Positions 20,646 to 32,179 are shown, counted from the stretch's first letter. The stretch: DNA of 64,000 nucleotides from Fragum whitleyi (GCA_948146395.1 OX411543.1:62942534-63006533), one strand, 5' to 3'. Made by a program: numbers and translations. Notes: generated from the letters alone by a model not told the origin.

Positions 20646-21300
20646 GTGATACAAATTTCAAGATACAAAAGTGAAGTGTTAAAGGGACATTGCTGAAAAT
20701 AAACCAATTAAGGCAGGGGTTCAACCCATTTATATGAGGAACACACCAACCACTGAGCCAAATATCTTCCCAGACACAGTTGTCAGGTGTCATATTGAAT
20801 CCTTTGTGAAACTATGCAACTAATGTATGGAGGTTTTGTAAAAAACCTTATATGCAAAAAAGGACCATGATGTGAGAATTTTATAGTATTTGAAAAAGTG
20901 ACTGGCTCCTGTAGAGTTCAACCTCAGTTCAAAAGTCTTATATAGGCAGGATTGGAAAAATGATGGTTTTAGATTAGTGAAAAGTCCAAAAAGCTTGACC
21001 CAAATCAGGTAATATGCACAGTATGGCAATGGTTGACAATTTATGCACATCAGCACTTTCAAGACAATCAATCTCTTTGCCTTAGTGGTAACATATGCAA
21101 TTAGATTATTGTGAAACATTTGTGACAGACTCTCACTAACATTTGAACTAGTGATGGGCAGTTTATCGATTATCAGTTGGTATGGGCTTCCGATTGTGAT
21201 AATTGACTAAGTACATCATTAATGTTATTTCATGATTGATTATTTAGGTCCTACACATTAATGAAAGCCATTATATTTTTATTACAAAACTGGCATCAGT
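20646..21300. other. ZCCHC9 intron 2/3 boundary region, no gene seen
   Basis: Continuation of the intron between exons 2 and 3. Only short frames without motifs. Confidence 0.5.
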
Positions 21301-21303
21301 TTG

Positions 21304-21375
21304 ATGGCTCAGCATGAAACAGTTGTAACTGCCTATATGTATATAGGCAGTTACAACTGTTTCATGCTGAGCCAT
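21304..21375. repeat. Hairpin repeat family C, copy 1
   Basis: Perfect or near-perfect palindrome with arms ATGGCTCAGCATGAAACAGT, then TGTAACTGCCTATA, and their complement. Related copies at 55271-55349 and 62745-62816. Confidence 0.75.
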
Positions 21376-21579
21376 GGAGTTGGTAAAAAAATCTGTTAGA
21401 CGAGTCTGTAGGTCATGAGTTTTAACCAAACTTTCACATTCTATTCTTCAAAGAAATGACATTGGGATTGGGATTGCTGTATTAATTTCTAAGAAGACGA
21501 CTGTACATTCGATCATTAGTTGATTAACACAACCAACTAAAAACCGATTATCGATTGTGATTTGAAACCGATTGCCTAA

Positions 21580-22305
21580 CACTAATTTGAACTCACCAAA
21601 ACCTCCGTCACCTCTGGAGACACAAAATTCAGTGGCATGAAAATGATCTAAATTGAATTTATCTGTAGTATTAGGCACAAACGTAATTAACTTATTGTTG
21701 GTGTATATCCATATGCTAAGTGTTTTATATGCAGAGATTGCCCAACTCTAATTTGAACTCACCAATACCTCTGTCACCTCTGGAGATACAAAATTCAGTG
21801 GCGTGAAAATGACCTGACTTAAATTTGAGCCTGTGCATGACATTTCCAACTATTTCAAATGTGCACAAAGCTAAGAGTCTGTCCAGCTTGTGCATCCGTA
21901 CAGTCTGCCCAGACTCTTCACTGTGTGATTTGTAGATAGGTAAGGTCTCAATGTACATTTGGACAGTCAGGTAATCTTTTAATTGCCCTTTATAGATGTC
22001 CAGGCTGTTCAACGTTTCTTCTTCGAGCACATGACAAATTGTTGGAAATGTCACGCACTGGCTCATTTATCTTTAGTATTAGGCACAAACGTGTTTTAAC
22101 TTATTGTAGGTGTATATCCATATGCTAAGTGTTTTATATGCGGAGATTTCCCAACACTAATTTTAACTCACCAATACCTCTGTCACCTCTGGAGATACAA
22201 AATTCAGTGGCATGAAAATGACCTGACATTTATATTTAGTATTAAGCACAAACGTGTTTTAACTTTTTGTAGGTGTATATCCATTTGCTAAGTGTTTTAT
22301 ATGCG
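21580..22305 (+). repeat. Tandem partial duplications of the ZCCHC9 exon-3 acceptor region
   Basis: Three units of about 155-165 bp (before insertions) share ACTAATTTGAACTCACCAA, CACCTCTGGAGATACAAAAT, TTAGGCACAAACGTGTTT and then GTGTATATCCATATGCTAAG followed by TGTTTTATATGCGGAGA. The last block equals the first ~38 bases of the real exon at 22273. The copies end near 21741 and 22151, and the third runs into the true exon. The middle unit is interrupted by a family B MITE (21827-22064). Confidence 0.85.
21827..22064. repeat. MITE family B, copy 2
   Basis: Ends GAGCCTGTGCATGACATTTC and GGAAATGTCACGCACTGGCTC. It is inserted in the middle unit of the exon-boundary duplication, so it is younger than the duplication. 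Confidence 0.7.
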
Positions 22306-22437
22306 GAGAGACAGGTCATCTGTCTAAACAGTGTCCAGACAACCCTAGGGGTCTTTACCCTAATGGGGGCTGCTGTAATGAATGTGGGTCTGTAGAGCAT
22401 TTAAAAAGGGACTGTCCAGAATACCAGCAAAAACATG
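22273..22437 (+). CDS. ZCCHC9: ZCCHC9, coding exon 3 (knuckles 5-6)
   Basis: 165 bases between TTTTTGTAG and CATG|GTAAG. With the single base from exon 2 it reads GVYPFAKCFICGETGHLSKQ, then CPDNPRGLYPNGG and the last knuckle CNECGSVEHLKRDC. This is almost colinear with vertebrate ZCCHC9 (FPFAKCFVCGEMGHLSRSC, CKLCGSVEHLKKDC). It leaves in phase 1. Two upstream decoy copies of its 5' end exist in the intron. Confidence 0.93.
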
Positions 22438-22611
22438 GTAAGTTTACCTTTTATCATGCAATGAAGCCTGTATTGCCCTGATAACACCTGCCTGATAACA
22501 AAACATTACTTCAGGCAGTCTATTTTTAGAAACAATTTGCATATACATTCACCTGATTTTCTTTATTTTTAAGGGTTTATTATAATTAAGCGCTGAAAAT
22601 GATTGGATGAT

Positions 22612-22768
22612 AAATAGTATAACACGTTAGTGTCTTAAAATATCAATGTTATCTGGTCTCGGCTGTGAGAAATTATCATGACTCGGCAGAGCCTCGTCCT
22701 GATAAATTCTCCCAACCTCGACCAGATAACATTGTTATTTTTAGACACTAACATGTTATTCTTTATAT
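22612..22768. repeat. Foldback MITE in ZCCHC9 intron
   Basis: Left arm AATAGTATAACACGTTAGTG, then ATATCAATGTTATCTGGTC; right arm GACCAGATAACATTGTTATT, then GACACTAACATGTTATT. Arms are about 55 bases. Confidence 0.65.
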
Positions 22769-23029
22769 ATCATATCTAGGATTATGGTTTGTTTGAGTTA
22801 AAGATTGGTTTATCTTTCATTGAGCTAACATCAATACAAAGTTAAGCTTTCTCAGCCGTTGGTTGTTCATGAAATGAATGGTTATTGATCTTGAACAAAA
22901 AGAATTGATATCTGTAGTTTTTCCTCTAATGCATAAATGATACAGATTGTGAATTTCTTTGTTTGAAATATCTTGAAGTACACTTATGAGATGAGATTCT
23001 ATTTGGTCTGTGGAAGAAATTGTATTTTG

Positions 23030-23325
23030 ATGAGGTCGTTGGTATAATGGACCCTGTTTAAATGATGTCTGATATAAAAAAGCATGGCTTAATATAATAA
23101 GGTTTGATCCCCACCAATGGCACTTATCCTTTCAGACTATTTGTCTCTCACCAATGGATGGATAATCTTAGACCTATATGAGATAGCAGCTGGGGGCTAG
23201 AAAAGGATGTAATGTTAGTAATGGTGAGAGAAATACTAGGAATCCTTTGTAAGATGCTCCAGCCTCGCGATATAACTGAAAGACTGTTGAACTGCAAAAA
23301 AAACCATTCAAACAAACAAACTTAA
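23030..23325 (+). repeat. SINE family S, diverged copy
   Basis: B-box-like GGTTTGATCCCC, then CTCTCACCAATGGATGG, GACCTATATGAGATAGCAGC, GAGAGAAATACTAGG and an (ACAAA)-type tail. Confidence 0.65.
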
Positions 23326-23703
23326 AACTCTAAATATTTTGATACATTTACTTGTTTTGAATAAAAAATTTTTCACCAAGAGTGATTATGTACACAAATA
23401 AAAATGAGAAGTGAACAACTTTTAACCATTTGTGATCTCTGTTATTATTTAAATAAATTGCATGTTTTACTGTCACATGAGGAATTCACACTTTCATGAG
23501 CAATTCACACTTTCAACAGAGATAACCCTTAAAGCAGTTTTAGAGGAAATAATGCACCAATTTGGAACTTCTCCCCTATCTAATGCTTGCAGTTGTACAC
23601 TTTGGGTGATCTTGTTTTGAATAATGATATTCATTCATTTTTTCCTTTAGTCATTTCCACTACATTTGTCATTTGTTTTCAAACCAAGCAACATTTATGC
23701 ATT

Positions 23704-23845
23704 GGGGGGGGGGGGGGGGGGGATGAAATGTAATTTGTGATGGTTCTGTTAAGAAAAATGATAGGAAGCCATGGTTAGATAAACAAGTACCTGGAATACT
23801 TCTGAAAGTATGTGTGTGTGTAAATATGTGTGTGTGTGTGTGTGC
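23704..23845. repeat. G-run, SINE fragment and (GT)n microsatellite
   Basis: An uninterrupted run of about 18 G near 23705, a family T SINE fragment (GATAGGAAGCCATGG) and GT repeats at 23812-23845. Length here is prone to sequencing error. Confidence 0.6.
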
Positions 23846-23931
23846 ATGCATATGTGCATACACGTGTGAACAGAAATCAGAAGACTGAATTAGACAAAAC
23901 TATTTATTTTACTTATTTTCCAATTTTTCAG

Positions 23932-24062
23932 GTGTGAGTGATATAAAGCTACAAACATTAGACAATACAACCAGTCTAGACTCTAATGAGATGGAACTAG
24001 AACCTATAGAAATACAGGCAGTCATTCCAGTCAAGAAAAAACACAAAGTAGTTACTTTCTAA
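23932..24062 (+). CDS. ZCCHC9: ZCCHC9, coding exon 4 (C-terminal tail)
   Basis: Acceptor CAATTTTTCAG ends at 23931; TAA stop at 24060-24062. It encodes 43 residues, acidic then basic, ending VIPVKKKHKVVTF. The final KVVxF matches the KVVNF end of vertebrate ZCCHC9, which supports this as the true terminus. Confidence 0.9.
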
Positions 24063-24189
24063 CACAAATTTCCACCAAGTTTGACAGTATAGTGGCCCTG
24101 CTTTCAGGATGATAGAACAGTGCAAATTGTTTGTTAGTTATACCCTTCTTTGAAAGCAAGTTCACATGCAAAGCGGAGTATAATAATCT

Positions 24190-25042
24190 CCCACCAATGA
24201 AATCATTTGGAGAGGGAGGGGGAGTGGGATATTGTTTTTGCGTCATACCTCTGTCTGTTCTACCGTCCGAATTCTGTTTCCAAGCTATTTCTTGGAAACC
24301 ATTGTCTGGATTTCAATGAAACTTTGTGGAAAGCTTCACTACAAAAGAGGGGATGTACATATCATCAGGGTTATCTGTTTTGGCTATTAAATTCAGAGTT
24401 ACTGCCCCTGATTGGTGAAGCTATACACATACATGTACATAGTAATATTTTTTGCAGCACTAATTCTTGAAAACCATAGACTGGATTTCAATAAAATTTT
24501 GTGGAAGGCCTCACTACAAAGGGTATATGCGCATATCTGTAGAGTTACCCGGTTAAATTAAGAGTAACTGCCCCTGATTCGTGAAGCCATATCCAAAAAA
24601 GCTTGATAGATTATATATGTCAAGGCTCTGTAGAGTAATCCTCCCAGCCAAATCTGATGAACTTACAATAAAAATAAATACATTAGCATATTATTTATCA
24701 TTCATCTTCACTATAAAATCCAACAATATTTAAATGTTGAAACTGCTGATTAGTAATCTGTGTTCAATTTGGACCACCCTGAAATCGTGCATTTGGGAAA
24801 GGGTTAAAAAGTGTCCAAATAGTGTAAGCCCATTGTGTCTTTTCCCAATCTAAAAATAACTGACTGATATAAGGTTTCTAAAATTAAATGACTGATAAAG
24901 GATAGGTTTATCAGAAAAGTGATATCATGTCCTTAGTTGATGTAGATAGAAGATAACCTGTCCTTAAGTTTGATATACAGTGTACTGAATTGACAAACAA
25001 AGTATTTTTGGCGGGGGCTATCAATTCAATGAATTTGCTTGT
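24190..25042 (-). mobile_element. Pearl-like family 3 element (reverse)
   Basis: Reverse copy of the 8023-9402 family. It has complements of the 168-bp unit (GCCCCTGATTGGTGAAGC, AGTTACCCGGTT) and at the right TTTTTGGCGGGGGC, then the hairpin AATTC-ATT-GAATT and GCTTGTT. Only about two core units remain. It carries an AATAAA at 24490-24495 that could serve as the ZCCHC9 polyadenylation signal. Confidence 0.65.
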
Positions 25043-25180
25043 TTGAAAATAATTTGCACTGTTGTGTCAGCCTGAGCGCAGGGCAGATCCAGCCTTGACT
25101 TGAAGAAATACTAGACAAGAACAGCACTTCTGAGGAGTGTTCAGAGCACAGGTAGCCAAAAATTAACCACAAAAAGTTAT

Positions 25181-27886
25181 AAGTCCCCCACCGGTTACCG
25201 GTTGGGGGACTATAGGTTTGCTCGATTCTGTCTGTCTGTCCATCTGTCCATCTGTCCGTCACACTTTTGTCCGGGCTATATCTTCTAAACCATATGTGCT
25301 AGCAACTTCAAACTTGGTACACTTATAAATCTCATTGAGGAGAAGTGTCATGTTCAAGAACCGTAACTATGCCACGCCCATTTTTTGAGTAATTGCCCTT
25401 TGATGTTTTAATCCTTACATTCTTGTCCGGATCATATCTCCTAAACCATAAGTGCTAGCAACTTCAAGCTTGGTACACTTATAGATCTTATTGAGGACAA
25501 GTGTCATGTTCAAGAACTGTTATTCTGCCACACCCACTTTTTGAGTTATTGCCCTTTGTTGCTTTTACCCTTACATTTTTGTCAGGAACTTATCTCCTAA
25601 ACCATAAGTGCTAGCAACTTCAAACTTTGTACACTGATAGATCTCATTGAGGACAAGTGTCATGTACAAGGACTGTTACTCTGCCACACCCACTTTTTGA
25701 GTTATTGCCCTTTGTTGTTTTTACCTTTACATTTTTGTCCAGAACATATCTTCTAAACCGTAAGTGCTAGCAACTTCAAACTTGCTACACTTATAGATAT
25801 TATTGAGGACAAGTGTCATGTACAAGAACTGTCACTCTGCCATGTCCACTTTTTGAGTTATTGCCCTTTGTTGTTTCTATCCTTACATTTTTGTCCCGTA
25901 CTTATCTCCTAAACCATAAGCCCTAGCAACTTCAAACTTTGTACACTTATAGATATCATTGAGGACAAGTGTCATGTACAAGAACTGTTACTCTGCCACA
26001 TCCACTTTTTTAGTTATTGTCCGTTGTTATTGTTTATGCTCCCCGAAGGGAGAGCACATAGTGGCCGCTTCGTCTGTCCGTCTGTCCGTCCGTAATTCCA
26101 TCCATCTGTCTCCATAACCCTTGGGCCAAATCAAATGAAACGTACCATATGAACTCCCTATGATATAGTGATGATGCACCTGTGACGGTTTTTGGATTTG
26201 AGGCCTTGTCACGGGAAAAGGGGACTTTGGGTAAAAAACAGTTTTTCCCAAATTTCTCCTAGTCTGAATGTCCGAATTTAGTGAAATTTCATATTTGAGT
26301 AGCAAATCAGATGCCCTTTACTACAAACAATTTGAAATTAACGTAAAAAAAAAATTATCATGGAAAAAGGGGGCTAAATGTTTGTAACCTTTACGTTAGC
26401 ATGTAAAATAGTTATTCCGTCCGTCTGTCCATCCGTCTCCACCTATTTCTCCATAACCCTTGGGCCAAATCAAATGAAACTTACAATGTGACTTTCCTAT
26501 GATATAGTAATGATGCATATGTGACGGTTTTTGGATTTGAGGCCTTGTCACGGGAAAAGGGGACTTAGGGTAAAAAACATTTTTCCCAAATTTCTCCTAG
26601 TCTAACTGTCAGAATTTAGTGAAATTTCATATTTGAGTAGCAAATCAGATGCCCTTTACTATAAACAATTTGAAATTAACGTAAAAAAAAATATATCATG
26701 GAAAAAGGGGGCTAAATGTTTGTTACCTTTACGCTAGCGCGTAAAATACAGTATATCTTTCATTTCTCCTAGTCTTATGCTCAGAATTTGATGAAATTTC
26801 ACATTTCAGTAGAAAATCAGATGCACTTTACCATAAACTATTTGGAATTTGTGTCTTAAAATATGTCATGCAAAAAGGAGGTTTAATGTTTGTTACCTTT
26901 ATGTTTGCTGTATAATATACACCTTATTTGAGTCCTTGCTATCTGACCACAGAGCATATCTCCTAAAGTATAAATGCTATCAACTTGAAACTTTATGGGT
27001 GGATAGATCTTATGGAGGAGAAGTGCAGTGCACAAGAACTACAACTCTTGCTTGCATAATTTTGGAGTTATTGCCCTTTGTTATTTTTTATACTTAGCTT
27101 ATGTCTGGAGCATATCTCCTAAAGTAAAACAGCTATCAACTTGATACTTTATGGGTGGATACATCTCATGGAGGAGAAGTGCTATGCACAAGAACTACAA
27201 CTCTTGCTTGCATAATTTTGGAGTTATTGCCCTTCGTTATTTTTGATACTTAGATTTTGTCCGGAGCATATCTCCTTAAGTATAATAGCTATCAACTTGA
27301 AACTTTATGGGTGGATAGATCTCAGTGCTATGCACAAGAACTACAACTCTTGCTTGCATAATTTTGGAGTTATTCCCCTTTGTTATTTTTGATACTTAGA
27401 TTTTGTCAGGAGGCAAATCTTTGACAGTACAAAAGAATCTTTTATCTACTAGGCTTCAGTTCACTTTCAAGCTTTCTTCACAGGGATGTCCATGTCCAGC
27501 ATGGCTTTTGTTTTTGTGACAATGCCTTATTCGGGGAGCATAATCCGTCTCTGACGGCTCTTGTTACCCTTACATTTTTGTCCGGACCATATCTCCTGAG
27601 CCATCAGTGCTAGCAACTTCAAACTTGGTACACTTATAGATCTCATTGAGGACAAGTGGCATGTACAAGAATCATTCTTCTTGTACACTTTTGGAGTTTT
27701 TGCCATTGGTTGATTTTACTCTTATTTTTTTGTTTGGGACATTTTGTTCAAAACCTAATGTGCTAGCAACTTCAAATTTTGTATACAGTTTTAGATCTAG
27801 TAAGTAGGAGATATATTATAAGAAAGGATCTTTTGTTATCTGGTGGGGGACTCCTGTATTGCATCCCAATACGACATGCACTTGTT
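25181..27886. mobile_element. Pearl-like family 4 element, with family 5 inserted
   Basis: Left end AGTCCCCCACCGGTTACCGG; right end GGTGGGGGACTCC, then a hairpin (GTATTG, CATCC, CAATAC at 27856-27872) and CTTGTT. Tandem units of about 156 bp carry GTGCTAGCAACTTCAA (25308, 25454, 25610, 25766, 25922) and GAGTTATTGCCCTTTG. Interrupted at 26035-27561. Confidence 0.7.
26035..27561 (+). mobile_element. Pearl-like family 5 element, copy 1
   Basis: Starts TATGCTCCCCGAAGGGAGAG, then GTCCGTCTGTCCGTCC. Two large units contain GGCCTTGTCACGGGAAAAGG and TTTCTCCTAG, followed by smaller units with TGGAGTTATTGCCC. It ends TTCGGGGAGCATAAT, then the hairpin CCGTC-TCT-GACGG and CTCTTGTT. It is inserted in a family 4 unit, with TTGTT at both flanks as a possible duplication. 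Open frames inside are shadows of the repeat. Confidence 0.7.
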
Positions 27887-28665
27887 ATACCAATTTTTTT
27901 ATCACAGTCTACATTTTACATTATGATAAAAAATTTAATATACTGATTTTTTGTGGTTTATATTTGGTAATATTACACTATCCCCACCCGTATTGGCTAC
28001 CTGTGTTTTAGAGTGTGTGCTAGCTTTTTAGCTAGGCTGTTTTCGGAGAAAACCTGAGGTATTGCTATAGCCTTGTTGTTGTTGTCCTTTGTAGTCCTTG
28101 TTTTGTGAAAACTGACATTTTGTGATATCTCTGATTCTACTGAAGGAATTCACTTGAACCTTGACACACATGTTCAACATCAAAATCATCAACCTCAATA
28201 CTTTCAAGGAGGATAACTCTAGATGTATTTTGTCCAATATATATAAGATATATCATATGGGGTGTTATCATACAGCTATTTGTATAGTTATAAGATTAAA
28301 TAGTTTATGACACAATATATGATATAAAATGCAACAAGGAAAAAAGAATACTTACACAACACATTGGTGATATGGATAATAGTTTATTTCACAATAGACA
28401 AAAAATGTAGCAAAAAAAAAAGAATACTACATGTAATACAACACATCTAAATTATCTTGTTAACTTGATTAATAAAAATAATTTATTTGAGCAAATTGAT
28501 GTCTGAAATCTTTTAAAAACCAATGAAAATCACAATAATAAGAATAATGAATCGTATTAATAATATCATTGATAAAATGAAAATAATTTGATTGAGTGTT
28601 TATGCAGTATCCAGCATTTAACAGCGTTTGTGAGTTTCTTTGTCTGATAATGGGTAGGTAATGTT
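27887..28665. other. 3' flank of the arrestin gene
   Basis: Between family 4 and the arrestin stop. Minus-strand AATAAA at 28482-28487 and 28383-28388 are candidate polyadenylation signals 180-280 bases after the stop. Minus-strand frames near 28028-28237 show no motif. Confidence 0.45.
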
Positions 28666-28829
28666 TTAGAACTCTGTTTCCACCTTAAATGTCCGTGTCG
28701 GTTCCCCAATCTCCCATGTATAATATGGATACAAAGGAGCAAACTCTTGCATTCCCTGATGATCAAATGTCTGCCGCCAGTCTTTTGTACGCTGTTTACC
28801 AAGAATACTTTCCATATACACAGCTTTTG
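28666..28829 (-). CDS. ARRDC: Alpha-arrestin (ARRDC), coding exon 7
   Basis: Acceptor CAAATTTCAG (CAG 28830-28832), TAA at 28666-28668. It takes one base from exon 6 and encodes KAVYMESILGKQRTKDWRQ, then FAPLYPYYTWEIGEPT, and ends VETEF. This is the variable tail of alpha-arrestins. In ARRDC2/3/4 and TXNIP this region carries PPxY motifs for NEDD4-family ligases; here only APLYP is present and no PPxY is seen. Confidence 0.82.
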
Positions 28830-28878
28830 CTGAAATTTGATGAAGAGAGTTGTTCCTTTGATAAGCACAATACTCTTT

Positions 28879-29105
28879 TTAACCCTTTGCTGTTTACTCT
28901 CTGCTTGTTATGTGCCTGTGATTTTATGATCAAGAAAACATTGTAAAAAAAGAAGAAATTGCTTCTGACAAGCAATTTCTTCTCTTTCCACAATTTTTTC
29001 TACCCTTCTGAATGGTTATTTTTCAAATTAAATCCACTTTGAATTTTCGTCTGCAAAACTTATGAATTTGGACAGGTCCAAAATTTTGTAAAACAGGAAA
29101 GGGAT
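28879..29105. repeat. piggyBac-like MITE (family P), copy 3
   Basis: Begins TTAACCCTTTGCTGTTTACT. Its right end is mutated (GGAAAGGGATC), so one TTAA is lost. Lies in ARRDC intron 6. Confidence 0.7.
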
Positions 29106-29147
29106 CACCTAACACGTATCAGTCATAAAAACCAATATTTGGCATTT

Positions 29148-29345
29148 GATTGTCTTGGTGGCCTAGTGGTAAAGGGGCTCAACCTGTGACCTTGAGGTCT
29201 GTAGTTCGAGCCCAACCATCACCACAGTATGTTTATTGGCAAAACTCTTAATAGCCAGCCCAAGTTCACACAGCTGTGAAATTGAGTAGCAGCTGGGTCT
29301 ATCGGGATTGAGATAGCGTCATAATTTAATTAAAATAAATTAGTA
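29148..29345 (+). repeat. tRNA-derived SINE, second type
   Basis: A-box-like TGGTGGCCTAGTGGTAAAGG and B-box GTAGTTCGAGCCC about 35 bases later, then an unrelated body and an AT-rich tail. The body differs from family S. Relation to the molluscan V-SINE RUDI is possible but not checked. Confidence 0.5.
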
Positions 29346-29945
29346 TAAGCTTACCAACAATTTGTCTTACCAACACTTTTTACCCATTTTAGAGGTACTT
29401 AAATTGTTATGTCATTGCCTAGATCGAACTTCAGCAAAATTTAACCAAAAAAACCCCTAAAATATTAATTACTTAAAGCCTATTCCAGTTACAATTCAAA
29501 TAATTTTATGACGATAGATTTCATTGAAACACTCTATCAAATTCAAATGCTCACTTGTTCAATGTCATTTTCTGGTAATTAATAAAAGTTTGCTACTTTT
29601 ACAAATGAATACTGGTAACATTCAAGATTATAGGATTTTGCACTTAATAATTGGCCTGCCCAAATATTGTTGATGTAATTTTAAAACCTGTAGTTATGAG
29701 ATTTTTAAATAACAATTACAATATGTTTACAACTTCATTTTCTGGTATTTGATTAATTTGATACTTTAACAAATGGAAAAGTGGTAACAAATTGAAGATT
29801 GATAGGATTTAGAACCTAATAAATGATATTCCAAAATATTGTTACTGTAATTCTGAAACCTCGTAACTACAGCTTGATCAAAATACAACAACAAAATGTT
29901 TAAATTAAAATATGTTTAGATGTGAATATAAGGCCCAGTACTTAC
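29346..29945. other. ARRDC intron 6, no feature
   Basis: AT-rich. A loose ~210-base repetition is visible (CTGGTAATTAATAAA- and CTGGTATTTGATTAA-like blocks near 29571 and 29742), but it is too diverged to define. Confidence 0.4.
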
Positions 29946-30096
29946 TTAGTCTAGGTGTTGTTTGTACATCATACTTCAAATCAGCAGAAAGAGTGACCCC
30001 CCTTGCTGATGCAATATCTGCTAGTGGTATACTGCCGATTACAATCTCTAGTGGGAAATAGAAGTCCTTCCCTGGACCAGATGGACGGACATAGAT
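29946..30096 (-). CDS. ARRDC: Alpha-arrestin (ARRDC), coding exon 6
   Basis: 151 bases between acceptor GATTTCAG and donor CTAA|GTAAG. It encodes IYVRPSGPGKDFYFPLEIV then IGSIPLADIASARGVTL. The PLVIGTIPL-like block closes the arrestin C-domain in the ARRDC family. Phase 0 in, phase 1 out. Confidence 0.9.
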
Positions 30097-30189
30097 CTGA
30101 AATCAGCCATGTGTTCAGGATGACAAAAAAGGTGCAAACAGTTTTCCAGTTATACCCAGTTTTGCACGCAAGCACACATGCGAAGAACT

Positions 30190-30340
30190 GGTCCGTTGAT
30201 GGCGCTCATCTTTTCCGATTATTTGTCTCCCACCAATGAGATGATAATAATAGACCTATGTGGATTAGCAGCTGGAGGCTAGGAAAGGATGTGGTAGTAA
30301 TACTTGTGTGAGGAATACCAGGAATCCATTGTTAGGTATG
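30190..30340 (+). repeat. SINE family S fragment
   Basis: Body only: TTGTCTCCCACCAATGAG, GACCTATGTGGATTAGCAGC, GAGGCTAGGAAAGGATG and GGAATACCAGGAATCC. No tRNA-like head. Confidence 0.6.
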
Positions 30341-31090
30341 TTTCTTGGGAAAACTCTAAGATCAAAGGTGTCAAAGTAATTGATAGAAGACAACTTGTAC
30401 TCTGCAAATGGACTGACTACAGCCAGTGGCCGATTCAGGAGGGGGTGTTCAAAGGACCCACCCCCCTGAAGCCCAATAATGTTATTTTCATGCAGAATTT
30501 CAAATATCACTTCTGTTCACAATGCATTCCTGTTGTGAACAAAGTTTAGGTGGACCGTATAGATTAAGATCATCCTGCACAGTTGTGCAGTCTGATCTTA
30601 GCATAAACTGCGTGCCTGCCTTTTTGATTTTGGGTTGTTTTCTGAGAAAAGCCGATATATTATGATCATCTTGGTGTCTATCATATGGTGTTGTTGTTGA
30701 TGTTGGCGTGACAAACTTTAACCATAGTCATATCTCTGTTGTTCTTGAAGATATCTTGATGAAACTTGGCACATGTGGTCACCATCACAAGAGCTATCCA
30801 GACTATGGGGATAGTCAGGTTGACTTTTGCTAGAATAGGTGGGGGTACAAGTCGCCTGAGTGTCATTGTAACATTTTAGGTACTTCTTCTAAGTAAATTG
30901 TCTTATTTCTGATAATAATTCTCGCCTTTAACCCCAAAATTTTTAGGCAATTTTACCAAGGTTTTGGATTCAGCATGATAAATGATTATAATAGTGATAC
31001 ATAATAATGATAATGGTGTTTATTATTGTTATGAAGATAAGACATCAAGAAATAATACAAAGAGAGCAATTTCTTATTTTTTTGTTTCAA

Positions 31091-31170
31091 GGGGTCAGTG
31101 CAATACTATTGTAAGTACCTATATATAAATACATGTAGGTACTTACAATAATATTGCGCTAACCGATCAA
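31091..31170. repeat. Hairpin repeat family F
   Basis: GGTCAGTGCAATACTATTGT, then AAGTACCTA, with complement AGGTACTTACAATAATATTG. Single arms occur at 47042-47070, 47590-47625, 49777-49815 and 58805-58845. Confidence 0.6.
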
Positions 31171-31220
31171 TATGGTCCTTAAAAAACAATAAATCTAACT
31201 TAAAATTAACAGCCACTTAC

Positions 31221-31406
31221 AGCCACACTGTATTTAATATTGACGCTCTTCAACCTATTTAACATTGATGGGGGTACGGGAGGGATGGGTAATTTCTCGT
31301 CTCTCCAAACACTCGATCCTCCAGCCGGTAATGGTCCATGAGGTATTTCATACAATATAGTCTTCTTAACTACTTCAGAATTGTATTCACTTATGTAGCA
31401 CCCTTC
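31221..31406 (-). CDS. ARRDC: Alpha-arrestin (ARRDC), coding exon 5
   Basis: 186 bases (62 codons, phase 0 to 0) between CTATAG acceptor and GTGGCT|GTAAGTG donor. It encodes EGCYISEYNSEVVKK, then HGPLPAGGSSVWRDEKLPIP and VNIKYSVA. Corresponds to the GKTETWNGKLLKIPPVSPS segment of the vertebrate ARRDC C-terminal arrestin domain. Confidence 0.92.
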
Positions 31407-31500
31407 CTATAGACAATTAGAAAATGGAAACACATCTTTAATTTAGTTAGTCAGCCCAGGTTTGTAATGTGAATGAATAACGTGTGTATACAGGGTTAAT

Positions 31501-31615
31501 TTACGTTTTTGAGAGCGTTAACATTTGCAGAGACCCGAATGATGCGAAGCACGAGGGCGTTAAAGCATTTTGAGGGTCTCTGCGTATGTTAACGCACGAA
31601 AAAACATAAATTGAC
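31501..31615. repeat. Foldback repeat in ARRDC intron 4
   Basis: Arms TTACGTTTTTGAGAGCGTTA, then GCAGAGACCC; complement GGGTCTCTGC, then GTTAACGCACGAAAAAACAT. Confidence 0.6.
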
Positions 31616-32179
31616 ACTATTAATGATAGAAAGAAAGACTTTAGTATTCATTTAAAAGAAATATAAAATAATTCATAGGAACTCTTTAAAACTAGTTCCA
31701 ATACCTATAATGTGCCGGAAAAAATGTGTTATGCATTGTACCGTCACTTTTGTTTATACTGACGTTTCTTGGCCCTCACAAAAATTAACGCGGGAATAAG
31801 GTCGACGCCTTTATTTATGCTCTATTGTAATTTTAGACAAAGAAACTGATAAAGTGTATAGGCCCAGACTGGGGATATTTAAGTGAAAAAAGCCGGGCAT
31901 TCACGGCACGTAAATTTACTTATTAATCCACGTTTTCTCTCGTTAACGCTCGGGTTTTCCCTTAACGTATGCCTAAAACGACCTGAAAACTTACATTTTA
32001 TGCAATAATAAGTTTTAAACTACTCGCAATTAGGGTTAGACTAATCTGTGAAGTGAATTTGAGAAAGTAAATTGATAAAACTGAAGAAAAAAAAATTGGT
32101 ATAAATTGTAAACAAGCCTTCTTTGGAGTAAGAAAAGGAGAAAATAACTTTTGGACATTAATATCAAAGTATTTATTTT

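Noticed and set aside
28028..28237. Further arrestin exon or small protein downstream of the arrestin stop
   Set aside because: No splice sites in phase and no arrestin motif. The 28666 exon already ends the protein.
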